A stretch of DNA of 5,864 nucleotides, taken from the NCBI GenBank assembly GCA_030669445.1, contig DAOVDP010000084.1:1-5864 (forward strand). Direction: 5' to 3'. Position 1 is the stretch's first letter. Every line of letters begins with the position of its first letter. The notes under the pieces were generated by a model. The model saw nothing but the letters and a program-made list of their open reading frames with translations. It did not search any database and had not been told where the DNA came from. Origin of the DNA: Candidatus Latescibacterota bacterium (GTDB taxonomy: Bacteria; Latescibacterota; MVCY01). The position numbers were made by a program, and so were the translations under genes. Of the stretch, positions 1 through 4,914 are shown piece after piece.

Positions 1-2474
1 GATAGAACCACCATATCGAACTGTTCCGCTATTCTTTTGCCCTCCTCTGACTCATATTCCACGGCCAGATTTCCGTCCCCATCTGCCTGTTTCACATCGG
101 CTGCCCTGGCTCTAACAAACCTGATGCCGTATTCGTCCTCGGCACGCTGGTAGTATTTGTCGAAGTCCTTTCCATAAGCTCGCAGGTCCATAAAGAAAAT
201 GGCAGGTTCCATATCCCGGGCGTGCTCTTTGGCTACAATCGCCTCCTTTATGGCGTACATACAACAGACAGAGGAGCAGTATTCGTTTCCACAGGAGCTG
301 TCACGGGAGCCGACGCACTGGATAAAGGCAATCTTTGAGGGAGATACTCCGTCCGAGGGCCTCTGGACATGTCCCTGATAAGGCCCCGAGGCACTGAGAA
401 TGCGCTCAAACTGGATACTGGTCACCACATTAGGGAACTTACCGTAGCCGTACTTCCCATCAGGTAAAGGGTCGTATTCGTCAAATCCAGCGGCCAAAAG
501 AATAGAACCCACCTCCAGTTTTATCTCTTCGGGCGCCATATCGTGGAGGATAGCCTCTGCCTTACAGACCTGGACACACTGGAGGCACTCTGAACAGATG
601 CCGCAAGAGAGACATCGCTGAGCCTCGGCTACTGCGGCCTCTTCCGGTAAGCCCAGGTCTACCTCTTTGAAGCTCGTTCTCCTCTCCTCCAAGGATAGGG
701 CAGGCATTTTCACTCGGGGTTTTTTGGGTTCATCCTGGGGAAGATCGGAGAGATCAAGCGGCGATGGTGTTCTTTTCTGTCTGCCCTGTTTGAGGTTTTC
801 GCCCCCAAGGTATCTGTCGATAGATATGGCAACCTCTTTTCCGGCGGCGATGGCCTCTACGGCGGTGGCTGGTCCGGTCACATTGTCCCCACCGGCAAAC
901 AGGCCCGGACGGCTGGTGGCAAAGGTAAGGGAATCAGCCACGATGGTGCCCCAGCGACTTATCTCCACACCGCTTTCTTTTAACAAGGAGAGGTCGGGCA
1001 TCTGGCCGATAGCTGGAATCACCGTGTCCAGATCTATCTGGAATTCGGAGCCTTCGATGGGCACCGGCCTTCTTCTGCCGGAGGAGTCCGGCTCGCCCAG
1101 TCTCATCCGGATGCAGCGTATGCCGCTCACCTTTCCCTCGGTGGTCAGTACCTCTACCGGGGCCACCAGATATTGGATCTCCACCCCTTCGGCCTCTGCG
1201 GCCTCAATCTCTTCATCGCCGGCGGGCATCTCTTCCCGGGAGCGTCGGTAGAGGATGAGCACCTTTTCGGCTCCCAGTCTCAGTGCAGACCGGGCTGCAT
1301 CTATGGCTACATCTCCGCCCCCGATCACCGCTCCCCGTTTTCCCAACTGCACCGTCTTGCCCAGGTTTAACTCTCTTAAGAAATCCACCCCGTGGACTAC
1401 ACCCTCGGATTCTTCACCAGGCACCCCTAACTTCCGGCTCTGGTGAGCCCCGGTGGCAATGAAAACCGCCTGGTAACCTTTGGCAAAGAGGTCTTCGATG
1501 TCCAGACCGTTCCCTATGGGAGTGTTGGTCTTAATCTTCACGCCTAAGCGGCGAATATAATCGATCTCTTTTTGGAGCACCTTTTTGGGCAGTCTGTATT
1601 CGGGTATGCCGAAGTAGAGCATTCCTCCTGCCCGGGGCAGAGCCTCGAAGACGGAAATCTGGTAGCCCTGGAGGGCGAGGTAATAGGCGGCCGACAGTCC
1701 CGCCGGCCCTGAGCCTACAATGGCAACTTTCTCCTGTTTTGGCTCTATTTCGGGCAGCGGTGGTTCTTCTACAACCGAGTCAGCGGCAAAGCGCTTCAGG
1801 GCACAGATGGAAAGGGGATCATCCCAAAAACCTCTCTTGCACTGGGTCTCGCAGGGGTGGGGACAGATACGGCCGATCACTCCGGGCAGGGGAATGTTCT
1901 CCCTGATCAAGGCCACGGCTTCCGGGTATTTTTTCTCAGCGATTAAGGCCAGATACCCTTGCACATTCGTCCCTGCCGGACAGGCAAGAACACAGGGGGG
2001 ACGCTCTTTTTTGTCGATAGCGAACACATTGGGGAACGCCTGAGGGAAAGGTCTGAATATGGCTTTTCTCTCAGTCAGCCCCTGGTCGAATTCGCTGGGC
2101 ACATCCACCGGACAGACTTCGGCGCACTCGCCGCAGCCGGTGCATTTCTGAGTGTCCACATAGCGGGGCTGCTTTCCGATTTTGACCCGAAAATTCCCTG
2201 ACTCTCCTTCTACTCCCAGCAGCTCGGCGCAGGTGATGACCTCGATGTTCAGATGCCGTCCGCACTCCACCAGCTTGGGGGCTAAGATACACATCGAGCA
2301 GTCGTTCGTGGGGAAGGTCTTGTCTAACATTGCCATTGTCCCCCCAATGGCCGGGGACTTCTCCAAAAGATAGACCTTAAACCCTGACTCAGCCAGGTCA
2401 AGCGAGGCCTGAATGCCGCCTATGCCTCCGCCGACTACCAATACAGCGCCTGTCATTTTCTGTCTGCTTTTCAT
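1..2474 (-). CDS. hdrA: HdrA-like FAD/iron-sulfur protein with inserted GltD-type NAD(P)H oxidoreductase (3' end outside window)
   Basis: About 825 codons are visible, open at the left edge. Domain order: HdrA N-terminal FAD Rossmann motif G15-x-G17-x-x-G20; the HdrA signature FPTNDCSMCI (54-63, C59/C62); a ferredoxin site C111-C114-C117-C121; then an inserted GltD/NfnB-like module at about 158-560. The module has cysteines 161, 165, 204, 208 and 212, an FAD motif G254-x-G256-x-x-G259, a pyridine-nucleotide motif GGGDVA (385-390) and a closing LFAGGD (525-530). Next come a cysteine-rich cluster site (621-637, six Cys) and the HdrA C-terminal motif FIQCVGSRD...CSSVCC (717-738). Plain HdrA is roughly 650 aa; the insertion explains the extra length. 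By family knowledge it passes electrons between NAD(P)H, flavin and iron-sulfur partners in the cytoplasm; with metF and hdrC nearby, a role in methylene-THF reduction is inferred. The start is uncertain: homologues usually begin MTGAVLV, which favours ATG 2456 over 2474. No good ribosome binding site precedes either. The frame stays open to an ATG at 2528 inside the adjoining MITE. Confidence 0.93.
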   Translation of the reverse strand, partial: MKSRQKMTGAVLVVGGGIGGIQASLDLAESGFKVYLLEKSPAIGGTMAMLDKTFPTNDCSMCILAPKLVECGRHLNIEVITCAELLGVEGESGNFRVKIGKQPRYVDTQKCTGCGECAEVCPVDVPSEFDQGLTERKAIFRPFPQAFPNVFAIDKKERPPCVLACPAGTNVQGYLALIAEKKYPEAVALIRENIPLPGVIGRICPHPCETQCKRGFWDDPLSICALKRFAADSVVEEPPLPEIEPKQEKVAIVGSGPAGLSAAYYLALQGYQISVFEALPRAGGMLYFGIPEYRLPKKVLQKEIDYIRRLGVKIKTNTPIGNGLDIEDLFAKGYQAVFIATGAHQSRKLGVPGEESEGVVHGVDFLRELNLGKTVQLGKRGAVIGGGDVAIDAARSALRLGAEKVLILYRRSREEMPAGDEEIEAAEAEGVEIQYLVAPVEVLTTEGKVSGIRCIRMRLGEPDSSGRRRPVPIEGSEFQIDLDTVIPAIGQMPDLSLLKESGVEISRWGTIVADSLTFATSRPGLFAGGDNVTGPATAVEAIAAGKEVAISIDRYLGGENLKQGRQKRTPSPLDLSDLPQDEPKKPRVKMPALSLEERRTSFKEVDLGLPEEAAVAEAQRCLSCGICSECLQCVQVCKAEAILHDMAPEEIKLEVGSILLAAGFDEYDPLPDGKYGYGKFPNVVTSIQFERILSASGPYQGHVQRPSDGVSPSKIAFIQCVGSRDSSCGNEYCSSVCCMYAIKEAIVAKEHARDMEPAIFFMDLRAYGKDFDKYYQRAEDEYGIRFVRARAADVKQADGDGNLAVEYESEEGKRIAEQFDMVVL

Positions 2475-2480
2475 GCCTTG

Positions 2481-2691
2481 TTGACTCGTAAAAAGTCCTT
2501 TTCTGTCATGCTGACCTTGTCGAAGCATCTGATAAGCTACTGTAATTCATCAATACATCAGATTCCTCACGGAGCCTGCCCTGAGCAGGATGAGATTCTT
2601 CGCTGAGCCTGTGCTGAACGATAGTGAAGTGCTCAGAATGACAAGCGGCGAAGGGTTCGGAATGACAACTTTGCTACTTTTTACGAGTCAA
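2481..2691. mobile_element. 211-bp MITE-like element with 16-bp terminal inverted repeats
   Basis: Perfect inverted repeats TTGACTCGTAAAAAGT (2481-2496) and ACTTTTTACGAGTCAA (2676-2691) bound a non-coding segment. CCTTG lies directly outside the left end (2476-2480) and recurs one base beyond the right end (2693-2697). The match extends to the 9-mer CCTTGTTGA (2476-2484 and 2693-2701), so a target duplication is plausible but its exact limits are ambiguous. Inside is a second, imperfect inverted layer: TGTCATGCTGA (2504-2514) against TCAGAATGACA (2633-2643), with a further variant TTCGGAATGACAA (2656-2668), plus a small hairpin CCTGC-CCTGA-GCAGG (2575-2589). Inward-facing TCATTCTGAGC-type blocks resemble a palindromic repeat widespread in environmental bacterial genomes. 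There is no transposase, so it would be non-autonomous. It ends six bases before the hdrA ATG and has probably replaced that gene's native upstream region. Confidence 0.7.
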
Positions 2692-2730
2692 TCCTTGTTG
2701 ATTCATCCGTAAGGAATCCCTGCTATCGAT

Positions 2731-2814
2731 TTCAACCCAAATTCGGACAATCTATTTATGACGTTGGTGCAAATGTCTGAAATCCTTAAGAAGCCCACGA
2801 TTTTAATCGTGGGT
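2731..2814 (+). repeat. Left copy of an 84/85-bp imperfect direct repeat ending in a hairpin
   Basis: This matches 3395-3479 in the same orientation. Shared blocks are TTCAACC at the start, the identical 20-mer ATTTATGACGTTGGTGCAAA (2754-2773 and 3419-3438), and a shared 26-bp end (2789-2814 and 3454-3479) containing the CCCACG...CGTGGG hairpin. The divergent stretches between blocks show that the copies are not recent. It lies downstream of tnpA and may be one end of the element or an independent repeat into which the element inserted. Confidence 0.75.
2794..2813. repeat. Hairpin CCCACGATT-TT-AATCGTGGG, left of tnpA
   Basis: Perfect 9-bp stem with a 2-nt loop (or 8 bp with a TTTA loop). It is identical to 3459-3478 and closely related to 3346-3365. 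It sits beyond the 3' end of tnpA and is a likely recognition site for that transposase. No T-run follows on the minus strand, so a classical terminator role is unlikely. Confidence 0.85.
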
Positions 2815-2836
2815 ATCAAAACAAAAGAATACCTGT

Positions 2837-2852
2837 AACCGATTCATCGGTT
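2837..2852. repeat. Hairpin AACCGAT-TC-ATCGGTT overlapping the tnpA stop
   Basis: A 7-bp perfect stem with a 2-nt loop that includes the TGA stop codon of tnpA (2844-2846). A similarly built hairpin (3301-3316) lies on the other side of the gene. The pair could be subterminal structures of the element. Confidence 0.6.
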
Positions 2853-3281
2853 TTCCGAAAGACCATATTTTCGGAGAAAACGAGCATATTCTTCTTGAAA
2901 TGTCATCTTCCGATGATGTTCTTCTTGATCAAGAATGTAGTCCTCAACTTGTTTCACCATAGACTCGCTTACCGAAAAGCCACCATACCCCACCTGCCAA
3001 GCAAATTTATGAGCGATAATATCTTGCTGGTTGATCCAATGTGAAGATTCACCTTTGATCATTTTTATAACTTCAGCAAGGGATCTATCACTACACAACA
3101 GAAAGAGTGCATGGAGATGATCTGTCGTTCCGTTAATGATGCGAACACCGCACCCAAGTTCCTCTAATTTGTGTTGGATATGATGGATGATTTTGGACCT
3201 GAATGGAGTTTTCAGCAATGGCACTCGATCTTTCGTGCCCCAGATGGTGTGAACCCACAATTTGGTCAAGGCATGGGACAT
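2844..3281 (-). CDS. tnpA: IS200/REP-associated (Y1, HUH) tyrosine transposase
   Basis: 145 aa, full length for the Y1_Tnp family (about 150 aa) and without frameshift. The metal-binding HUH motif is H55-L56-H57 within TTDHLHALF, and the catalytic tyrosine is Y115 in VEDYILDQEEHH, with Q119 one helical turn on. The surrounding blocks WGTKDR (14-19) and WQVGYGGFSVS (95-105) are typical of the REP-associated branch rather than classical IS200. The enzyme nicks and joins single-stranded DNA at hairpin ends through a 5'-phosphotyrosine. The ATG at 3281 has a ribosome binding site GAAGGA ending about 6 bases upstream. No tnpB accessory gene is present. All visible catalytic residues are intact, so the protein may be active. 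It lies between hdrC and hdrA in their orientation and is AT-richer than either. Confidence 0.93.
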   Translation of the reverse strand: MSHALTKLWVHTIWGTKDRVPLLKTPFRSKIIHHIQHKLEELGCGVRIINGTTDHLHALFLLCSDRSLAEVIKMIKGESSHWINQQDIIAHKFAWQVGYGGFSVSESMVKQVEDYILDQEEHHRKMTFQEEYARFLRKYGLSENR

Positions 3282-3300
3282 CGCAAATCCTTCATCATTA

Positions 3301-3316
3301 AACCGTTAAAACGGTT
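3301..3316. repeat. Hairpin AACCGTT-AA-AACGGTT upstream of tnpA
   Basis: A 7-bp perfect stem with a 2-nt loop, just upstream of the tnpA ribosome binding site. In the tnpA transcript it could occlude or regulate initiation. In the DNA it may be the counterpart of the hairpin at 2837-2852. Confidence 0.6.
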
Positions 3317-3345
3317 AATCGTCTTATTTAACGTGCCTTTTGGGT

Positions 3346-3365
3346 CCCACGAATAAATTCGTGGG
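3346..3365. repeat. Hairpin CCCACGAAT-AA-ATTCGTGGG, right of tnpA
   Basis: Perfect 9-bp stem with a 2-nt loop. It shares the CCCACGA/TCGTGGG arms with the hairpins at 2794 and 3459, but its inner bases differ and its flanks are inverted (CT follows on the plus strand where the others are preceded by AG). The changes in both arms preserve pairing, which points to selection on structure. Confidence 0.85.
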
Positions 3366-3394
3366 CTGCTGGAAGGCGAAATTCTGAATCTGGA

Positions 3395-3479
3395 TTCAAC
3401 CTACATTTGGGAAGATTCATTTATGACGTTGGTGCAAACCCGCGAAATTTTCCAGAAGCCCACGATTTTAATCGTGGGT
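3395..3479 (+). repeat. Right copy of the 84/85-bp direct repeat, with terminal hairpin
   Basis: Partner of 2731-2814. It carries the identical 20-mer at 3419-3438 and the identical hairpin CCCACGATT-TT-AATCGTGGG at 3459-3478. It lies about 30 bp beyond the right-hand hairpin of tnpA, between the transposase and the end of hdrC. It contains no gene. Confidence 0.75.
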
Positions 3480-3485
3480 GGTCCA

Positions 3486-3521
3486 GAACCTCCCCGAGGT
3501 TCCAAACCTGAAGGAAATTGG
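3486..3521. repeat. Dispersed palindromic repeat, copy A (degenerate)
   Basis: Begins GAACCTCCCCGAGGTTCCA and aligns along its whole length with copy B at 4041-4077; the common pattern is GAACCTC-n-AGG-TTCCA-n-ACCTG-n-GGA-n-TTG. The first half forms its own 6-bp stem AACCTC-CCC-GAGGTT (3487-3501), while the second arm has decayed. It lies just beyond the hdrC stop codon and might act as a weak 3' structure for that mRNA. Confidence 0.6.
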
Positions 3522-3527
3522 CATTTT

Positions 3528-4010
3528 CTATTTTTCTAGCTCTTCTGGCGTGATCTCCAGTTCTTCTTCTACCATTCCTTTCAGTTGCTCAAATTTCTCT
3601 CTTTCCTCGAAGTAATACCGAATCAACTCGTGGCGTATCCTCTGGGAAAGGGTATCTATCTTTTCTATCTCTTTTGTGGTTTGCGGGGGTGCATAACCCT
3701 CTTTTACAGCCATCTGCCGCAGCACCCCGATTATGTCCCGGAAGTTCACCCCCTGGGGGCAGCGGACAGAGCAGGCAAAGCACTGGGCGCACAGCCAAAT
3801 TGACCGGGAGGAGAGCACCTGCTGGCGCATTCCCAACAACGCCTGGCGGATTATGCGGCGGGGATTGTAATCTTCGTCTATCTCGGCCACCGGGCAGGTG
3901 GCAGTGCAGGTGCCGCAGGAGAAACAGAGCTTGAAGCCCTCTCCGCCTGGCTGGGCCGCAATCTCATACTTGAAGTTCGGATCGAGCTTGTTTAGGACAA
4001 TGGGTTCCAT
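3528..4010 (-). CDS. hdrC: HdrC-like iron-sulfur subunit (two 4Fe-4S clusters)
   Basis: 160 aa, the usual size for HdrC. Two CxxCxxCxxxCP motifs are seen: C29-C32-C35-C39-P and C74-C77-C80-C84-P. Each should bind a 4Fe-4S cluster, forming an electron wire between HdrA and an HdrB-type or other catalytic subunit. The C-terminal third (about 111-160) is charged and helical, ending in a Glu-rich stretch. The ATG at 4010 is well supported by AGGAGG seven bases upstream. It shares strand with metF upstream and hdrA downstream, which fits a MetF-Hdr methylene-THF reductase complex. No hdrB lies beside it, although hdrC and hdrB are often adjacent. The neighbouring MntA-HepT pair and IS separate it from its partners. 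The protein itself looks intact. It could serve another Hdr-like complex, but the context favours MetF. Confidence 0.92.
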   Translation of the reverse strand: MEPIVLNKLDPNFKYEIAAQPGGEGFKLCFSCGTCTATCPVAEIDEDYNPRRIIRQALLGMRQQVLSSRSIWLCAQCFACSVRCPQGVNFRDIIGVLRQMAVKEGYAPPQTTKEIEKIDTLSQRIRHELIRYYFEEREKFEQLKGMVEEELEITPEELEK

Positions 4011-4017
4011 TTAATTG

Positions 4018-4023
4018 CCTCCT
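4018..4023 (-). promoter_or_regulatory. Ribosome binding site of hdrC
   Basis: AGGAGG on the minus strand, 7 nt before the hdrC ATG. It is the strongest Shine-Dalgarno sequence in the window. It suggests hdrC initiates independently rather than by coupling to hepT, which ends 71 bp upstream. Confidence 0.85.
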
Positions 4024-4040
4024 GGGTGGATTTGTGCCAC

Positions 4041-4077
4041 GAACCTCTCGCAGGCTTCCAGACCTGCGGGAGGTTGC
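4041..4077. repeat. Dispersed palindromic repeat, copy B (near-perfect hairpin)
   Basis: Arms AACCTCTCGCAGG (4042-4054) and CCTGCGGGAGGTT (4063-4075) pair over 13 positions with one exception (T4048/G4069, a wobble if read as plus-strand RNA, a mismatch on the minus strand). The loop is 8 nt. It lies between the hepT stop and the hdrC ribosome binding site. No T-run follows in the direction of transcription, so it is not a typical intrinsic terminator, though it could stabilise or process the mRNA between the two genes. It is related to copy A at 3486-3521. Confidence 0.75.
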
Positions 4078-4081
4078 TGCT

Positions 4082-4441
4082 CTAACCATTATCTCCTTCG
4101 GTTTTCCTCTCTAATATCCCTTTAATCTGCCGGATAATATCTGGCAATTCCTCCTTAATTATAACCCAGACAATATCATAATTGACTCCAAAGTAGTGAT
4201 GAATAAGCCTATCTCTCACTCCTGCTAATTTTTTCCAAGGGACCTGGGGATATTTTTTCTTCAAGTCACTGGACACACCTTTTGTTGCCTCACCTATGAT
4301 TTCAAGATTGCGAACTACAGCGTCCTGAGTCCTTATGTCTTCAAAGAATTCCGCGTGATTCACTTTTTCAATGTAAAGGGTTATTCTCCTTATGGCTTCT
4401 ATAATATCGCTGAGAAACTCTATATCTCCTCTTTTAGACAT
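4082..4441 (-). CDS. hepT: HepT-like HEPN RNase toxin (DUF86)
   Basis: 119 aa, typical of HepT/DUF86 proteins. The HEPN catalytic motif R-x4-H-x-Y is seen at R76, H81 and Y83 within RDRLIHHYFGVNYDIVW. In characterised MntA-HepT systems, HepT is an RNase toxin that the partner nucleotidyltransferase neutralises by attaching AMP to the tyrosine of this motif. The N-terminal helix ends in IEKVNHAEFFED and is followed by the conserved RNLEIIGEATKGVS (44-57). Its ATG overlaps the end of mntA by 8 bp, and AAAGGGA lies about 8 bases upstream, implying coupled translation. The gene is AT-rich compared with metF and hdrA, consistent with lateral acquisition. All key residues are intact, so the pair may be functional. 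It may act in plasmid or island stability, or defence; the sequence does not say which. Confidence 0.93.
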   Translation of the reverse strand: MSKRGDIEFLSDIIEAIRRITLYIEKVNHAEFFEDIRTQDAVVRNLEIIGEATKGVSSDLKKKYPQVPWKKLAGVRDRLIHHYFGVNYDIVWVIIKEELPDIIRQIKGILERKTEGDNG

Positions 4442-4736
4442 AGATTACGTCCCTTTCGATTTCTGTTGCAACTTTTTTAATTCTTATATTTTTTATGCTT
4501 CCAGAAGTCAAAATGTCCACTTTCCTATCTAACAGTTTTTCGATATGCTCTGCAAATTCTACGAACTCAAGACCTATTGGTTTTTCAAACTCTGCCAAAA
4601 TATCTACATCGCTATCGTTTCTCTGCATTCCTTTGGCAAAAGAGCCGAATATTCCCATTCTTTTTACTCCGAAATTGGCTTTCAAATCGGGAAGTTCTCT
4701 TCTCAAAATCTTTATAACTTTCGCTTGCGTTAACAT
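4434..4736 (-). CDS. mntA: MntA-like minimal nucleotidyltransferase antitoxin
   Basis: 100 aa from ATG 4736. The nucleotidyltransferase signature GS-x10-DxD is present (GSFAKGMQRNDSDVDIL), and a third acidic residue lies in the following KVDILT strand. These are the metal-binding residues needed for AMP transfer to the HepT tyrosine. The start at 4736 (protein beginning MLTQAKVIKILRRELPDL) matches the usual N terminus of the family and has AGGAAG upstream. A GTG at 4757 would add seven residues but has no ribosome binding site. It overlaps hepT by 8 bp (ATGTCTAA), so the two form a bicistronic unit with the antitoxin first. The preceding spacer of 178 bp leaves room for its own promoter. It is AT-rich like hepT. 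Confidence 0.93.
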   Translation of the reverse strand: MLTQAKVIKILRRELPDLKANFGVKRMGIFGSFAKGMQRNDSDVDILAEFEKPIGLEFVEFAEHIEKLLDRKVDILTSGSIKNIRIKKVATEIERDVIYV

Positions 4737-4914
4737 TTTTTCATCACTTCCTGCCACAAGATTGGAAACTTAAGGAGGTTATGGCGGAATTCTTCAACTT
4801 AAGCCGTGCGCTTAAGCTGCACGGTTCGATGGGAGTGATGGCGAAGCTGAACCGTGACATTCATGCCACAGCAAGGGGTCTTCACGCACAGTCTTGCCAA
4901 CAATTATTATCCAG
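4737..4914 (-). other. Spacer between metF and mntA with two overlapping hairpins
   Basis: No gene is supported here. Two mutually exclusive stems share an arm. H1 pairs AGCCGTGC (4802-4809) with GCACGGTT (4819-4826), containing one G-T pair. H2 pairs CACGGTTC (4820-4827) with GAACCGTG (4849-4856), a perfect 8-bp stem with a 21-nt loop. The hexamer CTTAAG occurs three times in 48 bp (4769, 4798 and 4811). On the plus strand AAGGAGG (4772-4778) lies two bases before an ATG at 4781, too close for normal initiation. The spacer may hold the mntA promoter or leader, but no clear -35/-10 pair was recognised. Confidence 0.5.

Larger units (their letters stand above)
2792..3367 (-). mobile_element. 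IS200/REP-type single-gene insertion element (limits inferred)
   Basis: A complete Y1 tyrosine transposase gene is flanked by similar 20-nt hairpins facing opposite ways: AGCCCACG...CGTGGGT on the left (2792-2814) and TCCCACG...CGTGGGCT on the right (3345-3367). Both have the AGC side outward. HUH/Y1 transposases recognise such terminal or REP hairpins as folded single strands, so these are the best candidates for element ends. Subterminal hairpins lie just inside, at 2837-2852 and 3301-3316. The alternative limits are the larger direct repeats (2731-3479). The boundaries are inferred; only the gene and hairpins are directly seen. Confidence 0.55.

Noticed and set aside
667..1251. Long plus-strand open frame antisense to hdrA
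   Set aside because: It lies wholly opposite the hdrA coding frame, its product is low in complexity (Ser/Pro/Arg rich) with no recognisable domain, and it arises from codon bias of the GC-rich gene.
2794..3478. CCCACG hairpins as a CRISPR array
   Set aside because: There are only three copies, spaced hundreds of bases apart, with no regular spacers and with one inverted variant.
3585..3934. Plus-strand and alternate minus frames over hdrC
   Set aside because: They are shadows of hdrC, whose cysteine motifs and strong ribosome binding site identify the real frame.
4042..4075. Palindrome between hepT and hdrC as a Rho-independent terminator
   Set aside because: The stem is long enough but no T-run follows on the minus strand, and a related copy elsewhere suggests a repeat family.
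4434..4757. GTG at 4757 as the mntA start
   Set aside because: It has no ribosome binding site, and the family's usual N terminus corresponds to the ATG at 4736, which has AGGAAG upstream.
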